Positions 20,239 through 29,965 of a stretch of 64,000 nt of DNA are shown in pieces (position 1 is the stretch's first letter; each line of letters begins with the position of its first letter). The DNA is from Dendronalium phyllosphericum CENA369 (GTDB lineage: Bacteria > Cyanobacteriota > Cyanobacteriia > Cyanobacteriales > Nostocaceae). The notes under the pieces were generated by a model that was not told the DNA's origin, did no database searches, and was given only the letters and a program-made list of their open reading frames with translations. The translations under genes and the position numbers were made by a program. The stretch spans positions 1-64,000 of the forward strand of contig NZ_JAECZA010000299.1 in assembly GCF_016056275.1 (NCBI RefSeq), in the 5' to 3' direction.

Positions 20239-21231
20239 TTCATAGCTCCTTCAAAGTCAAACCATCCGTCACGGTTTTGACGGAGTATATAGCAAATTTT
20301 TTCTAAAATATTAAATACTCAGTTACTTTTTGATAAATCTAAAATTGTATACACAAATTTACAGAAACTCAAAAAATCTGAGCTATGCTTATAAGATTTC
20401 AATAGCAACCTAAATAATTAGGTTTTGGACGATCGCAGTCTATGTAATATTGGTAATACTCAATATCAACTATTTGATTTGTCAGGATATGGCTTCAATT
20501 TTTCTATCCTTCTGTATAATTGTACTATGTAGTACAATCAAGTTATTGACTGCACATCGAGCGTGTTACTAGTAGTCCTAGATGCTCTCAGTTCATTGCT
20601 ATCTCCTATTTATATTTACTAAGGCTTTTATATTATTTATATTGCTTCAAGAGGTGGGCTAGTGAATTATTTTACTGATAGTTATATTATCTACCCAAAA
20701 TAAATCTCACTAACTATATATTTTATAGGTGATAAGGTATATTCTACTGCCTATAGTCCTGACTTCCTTTTTAAAAAAAAGTTAAGTTTTCGACTTACTA
20801 AATTCCGCTTTTTGTTTTCTTAGAAACAGGTAGACGACAATCAACAGAATATAGTTTCTCATTGCTAAGGAACTTTTAGTAGTTAATCTGTATACTTTTT
20901 ACTCATTGAGTTCAAATAATGTTACCATCACCTGAGTTTAGGTTTGGCTACTGATGCTTTAGCTATGAAGTATTTATAGTTAGTTTAAAATACTATCAGC
21001 TTTTTGCTTGCTAACCTTAGTTGTAAGTAAAAGATAATTCTTACACCATTAATATTAAAATTCAAGATACTTGGTTACAGTATAAACACTGAAATTAACC
21101 GCACCTTTATAAACTAAAGATGTTAAGATGCTCTGCGGAGAATTGATTGACGTATTACAACCAGATAATAAAGTAGTTATTAATACAAAAAATCGCCTAT
21201 CAGTACCAGATTGGGCTAGAGGGTAGGGGAA
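20239..21231. other. 993-bp AT-rich divergent spacer
   Basis: It separates the deacetylase (minus) from a glycosyltransferase (plus). No ORF with coding character. A small inverted repeat CCGTCA/TGACGG (20266-20283) lies just before the deacetylase, and a 20-bp palindrome in a promoter context lies at 20519-20538. Nothing else is recognised. Confidence 0.55.
20513..20541 (-). promoter_or_regulatory. Candidate promoter with palindromic operator for the deacetylase
   Basis: On the minus strand TTGATT (plus 20536-20541) and TATACA (plus 20513-20518) are 17 bp apart. The spacer is largely a perfect palindrome, ATTGTACTA-TG-TAGTACAAT (20519-20538), of TetR-operator style. On the plus strand TATAAT at 20515-20520 overlaps the same palindrome. 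Confidence 0.4.
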
Positions 21232-22782
21232 GTGAATTATTCTATTCAAGCAAAAAAATGCCTATTTGGCCTACTTGTGGCATCTCTAGTTCTGTGGCTG
21301 ATCTTTTTGGGCGACTCTCCCTTACGAGATTGGGATGAAGGTACAGTGGCACAAGTTGCGCGGGAAATTTGGCGTGCCCCAGTCGGTTCAATGCGTTGGC
21401 TTTATCCCACTTTAGGAGGTGAACCGTACTATAACAAACCGCCTTTGATTCACTTGCTTATAGCTTGGACTTATTCCTTAGCAGGGGTAAATGAGTGGAC
21501 AACACGCTTACCTAGTGCAGTTTTAACAGCCTTAGGAGTGCCTTTATTATATTTAGTTGGCTATATGATTTTTAACCAAAGATTGCCAGCTTTGCTTGCG
21601 GCTTTGGTGTTCTTGACAATGTTGCCTGTGGTACGTCACGGGCGACTGGCAATGTTAGATGGTGCAATTATTACTTTTTTTCTTTTATTGTTATTTTTTC
21701 TTCTAAAAGCACGACAAAACCAATTTTATGCCATTGGTGTAGGAATTTGTTTAGGATTAATCGCTCTGACAAAAGGCATGATAGTTATGTTGCTAGGAGG
21801 AATTGCTTGTTTATTTCTTCTAGCAACTAGACAACTAGCTTTGTTAAGAAATCCTTATTTATGGGTAGGAATATTTTTCGGAAATGCTCCAGCGATCGCT
21901 TGGTATGCCGCTCAATGGCAACATTATGGTAGTGGTTTCTTACAAATAAATTTTCAAGCTCAAACCTTTAGCCGCCTCGTACAACCAGTAGAAGGTCATA
22001 GCGGGCCACCCTGGTACTATTTTATTGAGTTACTTAAATATGGTTTTCCCTGGCTGATATTTTTGCCAGGTGGATTTTCTCTAGCTTGGAAAAAGCGTCA
22101 GAATACCTGGGGTTGTCTAGTTCTGATCGGTACAATTGTTTATTTAGTAACTATTTCTTTGATGAGAACTAAACTTCCCTGGTATATCATGCCTGTTTAT
22201 CCTTTTTTAGCTTTAGCAATCGGTGCTAAACTCAGCGAAGTTTGGCAGCATCGTTATTTTAAGGCATGGTGGGCAGTATTATTTGCTGTTATCGCGATCG
22301 CAGGTTTGGCAGGGGGTATTTACTTCGCCATTACCAAGCAAGAAACTATATTAATTGTCATGAGTGTGATTTTGGCAATTAGTATGGGCATCGTCGTATG
22401 GCTAATTCAACAGCACGATCGGCGTTTTATTCCTGTTCTCTTTTCTGGGATGTACTTAGTTTTAGTACTGTTGATGAGTTCGCGATCGTGGATTTGGGAA
22501 TTAAATGAAGCTTTTGCAGTTAAGCCAGTTGCCGCACTAATTCAATCCCATGTTTTACCAGGAACAAAAGTTTATACCTCTTTTCCTTATGGTCGTCCTA
22601 GTTTAGACTTTTACTGCGATTGCAAAGTCATTCCAGCAACCATGCCTGTTTTACAACAAATGTGGAGCGAGCAATATTATCTACTATTAGATAATACCAC
22701 TTTAAAAACAATAAAATTAACTGGTAGTAAAGCTATCGGTAGAACTGAAGGATTTACTTTAATTTCACCACTAACTAATTAA
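21232..22782 (+). CDS. Membrane glycosyltransferase, GT39/ArnT-like
   Basis: 516 residues, polytopic. RDWDEGTVAQVAREIW sits in the first periplasmic loop (catalytic acidic residues of the family) and GGEPYYNKPPLIHLL in the next conserved block, both strong signatures of undecaprenyl-phosphate-sugar dependent transferases such as ArnT. About 11 hydrophobic helices and a C-terminal soluble part follow. GTG 21232 is the start, with GGTAGGGGA a few bases upstream. The acceptor is unknown. It is unrelated in detail to the GT39-like protein at 796-2538 beyond the shared fold. Confidence 0.85.
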   Translation: MNYSIQAKKCLFGLLVASLVLWLIFLGDSPLRDWDEGTVAQVAREIWRAPVGSMRWLYPTLGGEPYYNKPPLIHLLIAWTYSLAGVNEWTTRLPSAVLTALGVPLLYLVGYMIFNQRLPALLAALVFLTMLPVVRHGRLAMLDGAIITFFLLLLFFLLKARQNQFYAIGVGICLGLIALTKGMIVMLLGGIACLFLLATRQLALLRNPYLWVGIFFGNAPAIAWYAAQWQHYGSGFLQINFQAQTFSRLVQPVEGHSGPPWYYFIELLKYGFPWLIFLPGGFSLAWKKRQNTWGCLVLIGTIVYLVTISLMRTKLPWYIMPVYPFLALAIGAKLSEVWQHRYFKAWWAVLFAVIAIAGLAGGIYFAITKQETILIVMSVILAISMGIVVWLIQQHDRRFIPVLFSGMYLVLVLLMSSRSWIWELNEAFAVKPVAALIQSHVLPGTKVYTSFPYGRPSLDFYCDCKVIPATMPVLQQMWSEQYYLLLDNTTLKTIKLTGSKAIGRTEGFTLISPLTN

Positions 22783-22803
22783 TTTGTTCATTTTCCGAGT
22801 CCT

Positions 22804-23232
22804 TTATTTTTGTCCTACTGTTAGTGAATGACGAGATAAGATAGCTTTCATTTTCAAATTAGTAAATTGCACGATCGCTTTTACCAAGTCTTGCTGATCT
22901 GGTTGTAATTTCAGTGTTTCTAGGGCTTGATTTATGTTATTACCAACACGTAAGTTTTGAACGAGTTGTGTACGTTGGGATGAGTTCAATACTGCGGCAA
23001 TTTCTTTATTTCTTCTCTGGCGTACAGCTTGGAGTTGTTGGTGCTGTAAAGGAGTTAATTCAATTTCTGAAAACGAGGTGGAGTACTTAGCAGCATTGGT
23101 AACTTGGGCAAAAATAACATCAGAACTAGCATAGAATTCAACTGGTGTTGCCAAGGCAATTCCCGGCATTAAGATAAGAAAAGCAAGAATATTAGCGAAC
23201 ACAAACATCCGTTTTGTAAGGTGAATTGCCAT
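22804..23232 (-). CDS. Exported Spy/CpxP-like small helical protein
   Basis: 142 residues: signal peptide (hydrophobic 9-28, ending ALATP), then a charged, helix-forming body with ELTPLQHQQLQAVRQRRNKE, the LTxxQ motif of Spy/CpxP periplasmic chaperones, and a second variant LQPDQQ. Function is inferred from the motif only; stress-related periplasmic binding is plausible. It lies downstream of the M48 protease in the same direction with a 267-bp gap, and is convergent with the glycosyltransferase (21 bp between stops). Confidence 0.65.
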   Translation of the reverse strand: MAIHLTKRMFVFANILAFLILMPGIALATPVEFYASSDVIFAQVTNAAKYSTSFSEIELTPLQHQQLQAVRQRRNKEIAAVLNSSQRTQLVQNLRVGNNINQALETLKLQPDQQDLVKAIVQFTNLKMKAILSRHSLTVGQK

Positions 23233-23313
23233 ATTGAGAGCCTACATCAGATTTAATTTTGTCCTATTTCAAGGGGATAGTAGCTTTGATGCTTTCTTTA
23301 CCTGTGGTTCTCT

Positions 23314-23334
23314 ACCTCCTGTCTAACAGGAGGT
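23314..23334. promoter_or_regulatory. Hairpin with SD-like arms in the leader of the Spy-like gene
   Basis: ACCTCCTGT-CTA-ACAGGAGGT forms a 9-bp perfect stem with a 3-nt loop, 82 bp before the 23232 start. Both RNA strands contain an AGGAGGT-like arm paired to its complement; a regulatory role is only a possibility. Confidence 0.4.
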
Positions 23335-23499
23335 AATCCATCTACATCTATTATCTAATCTGAGGGAATCACAAAATTAAATTATGCGTGGGATAAACGT
23401 TATGAGAGCAGTAGAAGAGATAAGGAAAATAGCAACTGATAACTAATTCCTGTACAGACGCGTAGACGCTCGTAAGAGTGGCTACTCAGCACTCAAATC

Positions 23500-24462
23500 T
23501 TATTCAGACCTTTTCATTCTGTTAATTTCTCGTTGTAATTCTTCAACTTGCTGACGTAAATTTTCTGCTTCATTTTCGAGATTTTCTGCTGTAACATTTA
23601 CTGCTCCAGAAGCAGGCGATCGCTGATAATTTCCTCTGCGAATTTGCTGATATTCTTCTGATACTACCCACTCTTGTAAGTAATGCAAGCGTTCCACAGG
23701 AAAAGGATGGGTAAGCATTGCACCTTGAAACCCAGTGTACATCAAGAACTTATACATTTGGTTCAGTCCATCTCGATCGAGTGCCTGATAATTTTCAGAC
23801 TGCTTAATAAATTCTTGTAAACTGCATTCATTGGCATATTTGATACTACCTCCCGTTACTTTCATCATTGAAGAAATTACTGGATTTAAATCATCCATTA
23901 CCAACAAAGCAGCGCGATCGGAGGATAACTCAGCTTTACGTCGCCATTCATAAAAGGCAAGTAACAAACCTTGACTGACGAAATCACCAATGCCAAAGGT
24001 CAATTCACCAACTCTAGAAGCGACACTCCTCGCCCATATCGCCATTTGAATTAAAATAGTATGACCACACTTAATGTGCCCTAATTCATGGGCTAGCACC
24101 GCCCTAATTTCGGCTTCGTTTAGTAAGTCCAATATCCCTGTATTTATGACTATGTAAGGATGCTCTTGTCCAAGTGCATAGCTATTAGCTTGGGCATTTT
24201 GCTCAACAAACAGTGCTGGTTCTGGATAAATGTCCAAATCTCGCACGCATTCTCGAAAAATCTGGTAAATAGTGGAATATTGGCGCGGCCCGACTTGGAT
24301 GGTGTTGCCCATTAAATAAACTAATTGAGGGCGTTCGGCAAAAAATTCCACAAATTTACGGGCGAAAAAATCAAATCCTGGTAAATTGCGTAAAGCTTGC
24401 TCGGCTTGGCTATCCAGTGGATGCCTGAAGGCTTCACTAGAAATTCCTGTATAGGTTGGCAT
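23500..24462 (-). CDS. M48-family zinc metalloprotease
   Basis: 320 residues with the zinc site HELGH at 125-129 (AVLAHELGHIKCGH) and the third-ligand region ELSSDRAAL about 65 residues later. The C-terminus (about 285-320) is a heptad-rich coiled coil rich in Glu, Gln and Arg. There is no strong transmembrane helix, unlike HtpX, so a cytosolic or peripheral protease is likely. Substrate unknown. It begins at ATG 24462, next to TCAGTTG-type repeats. Confidence 0.88.
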   Translation of the reverse strand: MPTYTGISSEAFRHPLDSQAEQALRNLPGFDFFARKFVEFFAERPQLVYLMGNTIQVGPRQYSTIYQIFRECVRDLDIYPEPALFVEQNAQANSYALGQEHPYIVINTGILDLLNEAEIRAVLAHELGHIKCGHTILIQMAIWARSVASRVGELTFGIGDFVSQGLLLAFYEWRRKAELSSDRAALLVMDDLNPVISSMMKVTGGSIKYANECSLQEFIKQSENYQALDRDGLNQMYKFLMYTGFQGAMLTHPFPVERLHYLQEWVVSEEYQQIRRGNYQRSPASGAVNVTAENLENEAENLRQQVEELQREINRMKRSE

Positions 24463-24482
24463 AATTAAATAATTGGTTAATG

Positions 24483-24548
24483 GTCAGTGGTCAGTCGTCA
24501 GTGGTCAGTAGAAAAACAAATAACAACTGACAACTATCAACTGACAAC
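24483..24548. repeat. Short tandem repeats GTCAGTG / CAACTGA
   Basis: GTCAGTGGTCAGTCGTCAGT and, about 30 bp later, CAACTGACAACTATCAACTG. The second is roughly the complement of the first, so a long imperfect hairpin can form in the divergent spacer. Confidence 0.55.
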
Positions 24549-24604
24549 ATAATAGAAATGGGGCTGTTGGAAGTAAAAGTCACTTTTTATGGGATTTAAA
24601 GCGT

Positions 24605-26167
24605 GTGATTGAGGCAGAAGTCCATTTATCACTACATAACTTCCTGCGATCGCAGGCGGGTTTCCCTTCCTGGCCCCATCATTTGACGATGGCAAGGTTG
24701 GTAGCACGCGCCTTGCGCTTAGGACGTAGCGCCTTAATTCAAGTTGGGGCAGTTTCTGGCTATCAAGGGCGCTATCGCACTAGTTTCGTAGCATCAGCTT
24801 TAATGTGGCACGGACCTGTAATTATTGTTGCCCCGGAAGAGGTACAGCAACGGCTGCTGCATGTCGAAATTCCGCGACTACAGCAGTGGCTACAAGCTGA
24901 CAAACCTATCAGAACAGGTGACGCTTGGCCTAGTGCTGAGTTCCAAGGGCTACTCCTTACCTCCCCCGCCGCGTGGTTAAAAGGGCAGTTGGCATCTTCA
25001 GGTCATTTTCCTTTAAATATTCCCACCATTATTGATGGTGTGGACGATCTCGAAGATTGGGTACGTCATCAGGTGACTCAGGATATTCAACCCCACGATT
25101 GGGATGGACTCATGCTAGCTTGTCCCAACCAAGCTGAGGCAATTCGCTCTGCAAGAGTGCAACTCACAAAAGAACTATTCCAACATCCTGCGAATCCTTA
25201 TGAATGCTATTTGATTTCCCAACCAGAAATAGAGATTTTAAACCATCTCTATTCTGTTTTAGAGTCGGTAAAAGGATTGCCAGAACCTTGGCAGCTGTTC
25301 TGGCAGCAATTTCAAAATATTAATGAAAATCTTTCTCCCTCATCCCCCCCGTCTCTGTTCTGGGCGACTATTGCCCGTCGTCAAGGTTTATTTTCTTTGC
25401 ATTATGCCCCGATTGAGTTAGGGAAAATACTTTCCCCCATTTGGCAACGACAACCAGTAGTGTTAATTGGCAGTGCCTTAGAATCTGAAACTGAGGCTCC
25501 TCTATTCCGTCAGCGCTTCGGGTTGGATGATGTAACTTGTTTGAAGTTTTCCTCAGATACCCAAGCGGAAGCAATTCAATTGTATTTACCTCATAAATTG
25601 CCGCTACCTAACACACCAGAATTTCAAGCAGCATTTATTCACAAAGTTCGTACACTACTGTGTCTTAGTGCCACTGCACCAGGATTAACAGTTATTTTGG
25701 TGGGCGATGTACCACTCAAAGCTCAAGTTGGAACAATTCTGGCTTCGGAATTTGGTTCGCGAGTGCAAGTAGAAAAAACTTGTTTGGATGAAAATGGTAT
25801 TTTGGTCAGCGGTTGGGAATTTTGGCGAGAACATCAAAGCGTCTTACCAGCGCCCCATCTACTTGTGATAGCCACTTTGCCTCTACCATCTTTAGAAAAT
25901 CCCCTCGTAGCTGGAAGAGTAGCTCATTACAAGCGATCGCATCAAGATTGGTTTCGTTTATACTTATTGCCAACTGCTTTGAATGAATTGCAGCGGGCGA
26001 TCGCTCCAGTGCGAGGAGAAAACCAAGGTATTATTGCTTTGCTCGATAGTCGTGTAGTAAATCGTAGCTACGGCGCGCAAATTCTTGCTGCTTTAAGTCC
26101 TCTAGCACGTATTAACTATCTCGACCCCAGTCTCTTTTCCAATGCTAATGAGGAAAATTCTGCATAA
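24605..26167 (+). CDS. DinG/XPD-helicase-like protein with degenerate ATPase motifs
   Basis: 520 residues from GTG 24605. The overall order follows DinG/XPD: an N-terminal nucleotide-binding part, a DEAH-like position (IPTIIDGVDDLEDW) and a C-terminal region FRLYLLPTALNELQRAIAPV then ALLDSRVVNRSYGAQIL, which matches the DinG C-terminal helicase block. However the Walker A position reads GAVSGYQGRYRTS without GK-T/S, DEAH is DGVD, and the motif VI Q-x-x-G-R-x-x-R is QRAIAPVR. ATP hydrolysis therefore looks doubtful. No [4Fe-4S] cysteine cluster is evident. It is a conserved cyanobacterial type often annotated helicase; DNA binding or a structural role is possible. Confidence 0.7.
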   Translation: MIEAEVHLSLHNFLRSQAGFPSWPHHLTMARLVARALRLGRSALIQVGAVSGYQGRYRTSFVASALMWHGPVIIVAPEEVQQRLLHVEIPRLQQWLQADKPIRTGDAWPSAEFQGLLLTSPAAWLKGQLASSGHFPLNIPTIIDGVDDLEDWVRHQVTQDIQPHDWDGLMLACPNQAEAIRSARVQLTKELFQHPANPYECYLISQPEIEILNHLYSVLESVKGLPEPWQLFWQQFQNINENLSPSSPPSLFWATIARRQGLFSLHYAPIELGKILSPIWQRQPVVLIGSALESETEAPLFRQRFGLDDVTCLKFSSDTQAEAIQLYLPHKLPLPNTPEFQAAFIHKVRTLLCLSATAPGLTVILVGDVPLKAQVGTILASEFGSRVQVEKTCLDENGILVSGWEFWREHQSVLPAPHLLVIATLPLPSLENPLVAGRVAHYKRSHQDWFRLYLLPTALNELQRAIAPVRGENQGIIALLDSRVVNRSYGAQILAALSPLARINYLDPSLFSNANEENSA

Positions 26168-26397
26168 GTCAGTTGTTGGTTGTTATTTGCCAGCGATCGC
26201 TAACTATTTACGTTTTGTCAACTGAAAGGCGATCGTCTCCTGGCAAGCGCTATCATCAGCTGGTTCGAGCATTCTAAGCTTCTGAAACTGTCATACTTGT
26301 TATTTGCACTAGTGATGCTAGCAATTGCGTCTCTTGCGTAACTAATATGACTGCTAGTATTAACTGCAAAACTAAGTTGAATTTTGAATTGCTGATT

Positions 26398-26613
26398 ATG
26401 GGTGAAGCAAAACGTCGTAAAACCACACTTGGAGAACAATACGGTCAAGATACTCGTATTTTCTCTTGGGTTCCCATCACCAAAACCCAGGCTGAACAGT
26501 TTGTTGCTTGGACTACTCGCGGTGCTTGGATAGGCATTGGCATTATGGTTGTAGCATGGGTGACTATTCGTTTTATCGGCCCAGCTTTCGGTTGGTGGCA
26601 AGTTGTGTCTTAA
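26398..26613 (+). CDS. DUF2839 small membrane protein
   Basis: 71 residues starting MGEAKRRKTTLGEQYGQ, the hallmark of DUF2839, a family of cyanobacteria and plastids. One or two hydrophobic segments in the second half (WIGIGIMVVAWVTIRFIG) suggest a membrane anchor. ATG 26398 is preferred over upstream 26347 because the family begins at MGEAKRR. Function unknown. Confidence 0.88.
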   Translation: MGEAKRRKTTLGEQYGQDTRIFSWVPITKTQAEQFVAWTTRGAWIGIGIMVVAWVTIRFIGPAFGWWQVVS

Positions 26614-27985
26614 ATGTGCCGTGTTTGTAACAATTTTTATCTATTATGTAGACTATTAAGCTAGTAAACTCTAATCTAGGTTCAATCCTGAAGTGGATAT
26701 AAACTTTAAAAAATAAAGTAGGTGTTAATTAGCTAATCTAGTTTTTACTAGGTGAGTAAAATAGTCGCATAATCAAAAATAATTCGGTCTCTCTTCTGAT
26801 AGATGATTTGAGATAGCATACAAACGTAGAAAGCTAGAAATAATCTAATTGAAATTTGGAGCATTTTTCAAAAGTTTATATCTAGCTTTTGACGATTTTA
26901 TGCAACAGATCGGTAACTGTAACTGTCTATAATGATTTTTTAATGGAGAAATAGCCTATTATTAATCATATTGAAATGTTAAATCATAGGTTGTTACTCA
27001 ATTTCAAAAAACGAGCTGGTGTTGGTAAGACTTAGAAATCTCATAGTTTTTCTCAGTTTTCGTATTTTTATCAATTCAAGCTGCTATTTATAACTCTCGC
27101 TAAAGTCACAAACTTTAAGCCTCAATGTTATTGCTTGACAGAATTTGCTAAAAACTAGGCCATCTTAGTTTTTAAAACAATGAAAAACCGAGCATTTGCA
27201 CTTGAATATCTTCAGAGCAAACTTAACTTTTTGTAGTTTAATCAACCGTTATTTTTCATCTTAATAAGATTTTTCGTCTTTTAGGCAAGTTGCCCTGCAT
27301 AATCTCTCAAAGACAGAAAATATTGCCGAAATGGCAACATGCACGTTCTGAGTTTAGTTATTCTCAGTCTTAAGCCTGAAACTATTGGGGTTGTAAATTT
27401 GGCATTATTCTCTAAATACGTACTGTGTATAAAATATTTTAGATTTTTGTCAATAATCCCGTATTTGAAATCTAAAATTTACACAGTCATCTACCAAAAT
27501 CCATAGATTTGGAAAATTAACCTGATATACCTAACATTTGCCAAGAATATAGCTCAATTGGAGAATATACGATCTCACCATCAGACAAAGGATACAAACA
27601 ATATAAATAAGGCTTTACAGCCTTTGTCATTAATAAGTTTTGCTATACAAACTTGAGAACAAATAGATCCGTAGCTTCTCTATGGTTGAATGATGCCAAA
27701 ATTGGGTTACTCTTAAAGCGGATCTCTTCCACTAGGCATCTACTCAGACGGAATAGTATAAAGAAAAGATTAAATTTAGCAATTCTGTCTGATAAATCGA
27801 ATCTGTAAACTGAATAGTTTGATACGGCAAGCTTAACAATTATCCACTACCCTAAGCAAGGTAGTTAATTAACAACTCTCAAGATGTCTGGTAATTGTAA
27901 TGGATAGTTTACAATACCAATGGGTGGGAAAATCTAAAGAAAATATAAAAGAAACTAAAATGACTGTGGTGTCTGGAGGACAAAC
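26614..27985. other. 1.37-kb AT-rich region without a recognisable gene
   Basis: No ORF with coding character on either strand. Visible structure: GGCAA/TTGCC inverted repeats around 27283-27336, and GACAAAGG (27584-27591) pairing with CCTTTGTC (27621-27628) with a nested AAGGCT/AGCCTT hairpin. A long leader or a non-coding RNA for the DUF1815 gene is possible, not shown. Confidence 0.45.
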
Positions 27986-28330
27986 GTGTTTCTAAGACTA
28001 GCGCATCAACATCGGCAATTCGTTCAAGACTTGGTTATGAATCTGCAAGCCTTGGCGATTGTGCTTGAACGGCGTGGGTATCTTGCGTCCTGTTATACTT
28101 GCGGCGACCAAATGAATAGTGCTTCATTTATGGTCAGCTTGGGAGACAACCACCTAATTCGGTTCTTAGTATCGGATTACGGGATTACTTGGACAGAAAT
28201 GCGGGATGACCGCGAATTGATGAAGTTGGAAGGTGCTGAGGCAATTAGTCAGTTACAGGAACTGGCTAATCTGATTAAGCAATCTACACCACCTTGTTCG
28301 AGTGATAAAGCGTTGGTGAAAAAGTGTTAA
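27986..28330 (+). CDS. DUF1815 family protein
   Basis: 114 residues from GTG 27986, which has a strong GGAGGA ribosome-binding site 7 nt upstream. MFLRLAHQHRQFVQDLVMNL and ISQLQELANLIKQ match the cyanobacterium-specific DUF1815 family. Soluble, mixed alpha/beta, no known motif and no known function. The preceding 1.37 kb is non-coding, so a long leader is possible. Confidence 0.85.
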   Translation: MFLRLAHQHRQFVQDLVMNLQALAIVLERRGYLASCYTCGDQMNSASFMVSLGDNHLIRFLVSDYGITWTEMRDDRELMKLEGAEAISQLQELANLIKQSTPPCSSDKALVKKC

Positions 28331-28857
28331 GGATTCCTGTATTTAATGAGGTACTTTCAACAAAGGTTTAGTAATCGATTTCTTATTGGAAATCGCTTGC
28401 TAATAATTGGTAATAGGTAATTGTAGATTAGTCTATAATTCCCCATTACCTATTCACTGTTGCGGTTAGAGCCAATCAACAGTTGAACAATTTTTGGATT
28501 AGGAAAAATATAAAATAGACACAGTCCTTACAAACCATTGCCAATAAAGATGAGGAATGCTTAATTGTAGGAGTGATTGAGGCTAGCGCTGACTGCTGAT
28601 TGTAATTTACATGAATAAGCGACCAAGTAGCGATTTTTCTCAAGTAAATGCGATCGCCATTTCTAAATAAAATAAACGAATCTTCTGGTTGACCTACCAC
28701 AAATACTGTTTAATAACTATTATGTTTATAATTTAGAATGTTCTATATTCTGAATTATTTTCCTATGAAAAATCGATTTTTTAAAAAATTTTACAATGCA
28801 AGTCCTTTTTGTGTTATTCCAAATAGGAACAATTCATAGTTGCCAATAAACTTGAAT
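28331..28857. other. Intergenic, one doubtful ORF
   Basis: It contains a minus-strand ORF at 28476-28700 (GTG start, 74 codons) whose first half looks protein-like, but it has no ribosome-binding site and no recognisable family. Otherwise AT-rich with nothing supported. Confidence 0.4.
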
Positions 28858-29358
28858 ATGTCTGAAGAACAAACAAGCCCGGTACAACTACCACCAACTA
28901 GTGCTATCGACATTCCATCAAATCAGACTTTTGAAGGTTGGTTTGAATATCCTGTGAGAGTCCAACCTCATCATACAGACTATGCAGGTATTGCTTGGCA
29001 TGGTGTTTATCTAGCTTGGATGGAAGAAGCACGTGTAGAATGCTTGCGATCGATAGGTATTGAATTTGCTGATTTAGTAGTGTTAGGTTGCGATCTACCA
29101 GTTGTAGAACTTTCAGTAAGATATCACCGTTCAATTCAGTTAGGTATGCCAGTGGTGGTAAAAACGCGTATGACTGAAGTAACTGGTGTCCGCATTAACT
29201 GGGACTATGCACTCGTGTCGCCAGATGTACAGCAATTATATGCCACAGCCAAGGTGACATTAGTAGCATTAGATCGCGAAAGAGGTAAAATTATGCGTCA
29301 GTTACCTGCAAATGTTAAAGATGCATTAGCAAAAGTTTCCGCATTATATAAAAATTGA
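28858..29358 (+). CDS. Acyl-CoA thioesterase, 4HBT (hot-dog) family
   Basis: 166 residues. After a ~25-residue variable N-terminus, HHTDYAGIAWHGVYLAWMEE (Asp at about 41, His at 48) is the 4-hydroxybenzoyl-CoA thioesterase active-site block with the catalytic Asp. It hydrolyses a CoA thioester in the cytosol. In cyanobacteria related proteins act as DHNA-CoA thioesterase in phylloquinone synthesis, but this one is longer and no men gene is near, so the substrate stays open. ATG 28858 is chosen; TTG 28840 has AGGA 11 nt upstream and would add six residues. Confidence 0.85.
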   Translation: MSEEQTSPVQLPPTSAIDIPSNQTFEGWFEYPVRVQPHHTDYAGIAWHGVYLAWMEEARVECLRSIGIEFADLVVLGCDLPVVELSVRYHRSIQLGMPVVVKTRMTEVTGVRINWDYALVSPDVQQLYATAKVTLVALDRERGKIMRQLPANVKDALAKVSALYKN

Positions 29359-29448
29359 TCGAAAAGGTTGAAGTTTGAATTAACTTGTTAATTGTTGCAT
29401 ACCTATTTTTTTAGGGATGAAACACTAATATTTTCAGACTTCACCTTT

Positions 29449-29646
29449 TTATTTACCAGTGCTTATCTGCGACACAGTTTGAGCAAACTGTATTATCTGA
29501 TGCCAAATATCTTGGGGTGTAATGCCAAAACCAATATTTAATAGAATCAGTATTGCAGCAATAGTCAAGGCATTGCTCACAGTAGTTTTGATTATCTTCC
29601 ACAAAACGACAAATATTATCCAAGCAACAATCAGGGTAGGAATCAT
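29449..29646 (-). CDS. Small hydrophobic membrane protein, unknown
   Basis: 65 residues, about two transmembrane helices (MIPTLIVAWIIFVVLWKI and ALTIAAILILLNIGFGI) with a short polar tail. AAGGAA about 10 nt before ATG 29646 decides the start. No family recognised; similar short proteins occur in filamentous cyanobacteria. It is convergent with the thioesterase. Confidence 0.55.
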   Translation of the reverse strand: MIPTLIVAWIIFVVLWKIIKTTVSNALTIAAILILLNIGFGITPQDIWHQIIQFAQTVSQISTGK

Positions 29647-29965
29647 AAATACCAAATTCCTTTAGAATCGCTCTTGCTAAGAGGAGTTTTATTTAAAAAA
29701 GGATACTTTCATACACTTAACAATTACTATTGCGAAAGCGAGCTTACCCCAGTTATAATAGATGCTATAGTATTGGAAAATATGGTAGGTTATTTTAAGT
29801 AATTGCCGCTTTTCCAATATACCATAAATTGACACAATAGTTTGTGGTTTATAAATCTTTTAAGATATATTACTGAACATACAATAATTATGAGTCTATT
29901 AAGAATAATGAGGATAGTGTAGTATAAATCACCATCCTCACAATTGTTTATTGTTATCTAGCTCC
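29647..29965. other. Intergenic with dxr 3' hairpin
   Basis: AT-rich spacer between dxr and the small membrane gene. Apart from the hairpin at 29910-29939 nothing is recognised. Confidence 0.5.
29910..29939 (-). terminator. Hairpin after dxr
   Basis: GAGGATAGTG and CACCATCCTC (29910-29919, 29930-29939) pair with one mismatch, 26 bp past the dxr stop codon. The following minus-strand sequence is only moderately T-rich. Confidence 0.5.

Noticed and set aside
27545-27620. tRNA-like stretch ATAGCTCAATTGGAGA
   Set aside because: It resembles a tRNA D-arm, but no matching acceptor stem, anticodon arm or TTCGA arm can be folded around it.
28476-28700. Minus-strand ORF of 74 codons (GTG start)
   Set aside because: The first ~40 residues look plausible, but there is no ribosome-binding site, no family match and a hydrophobic, random-looking end. 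Left in the gap note.
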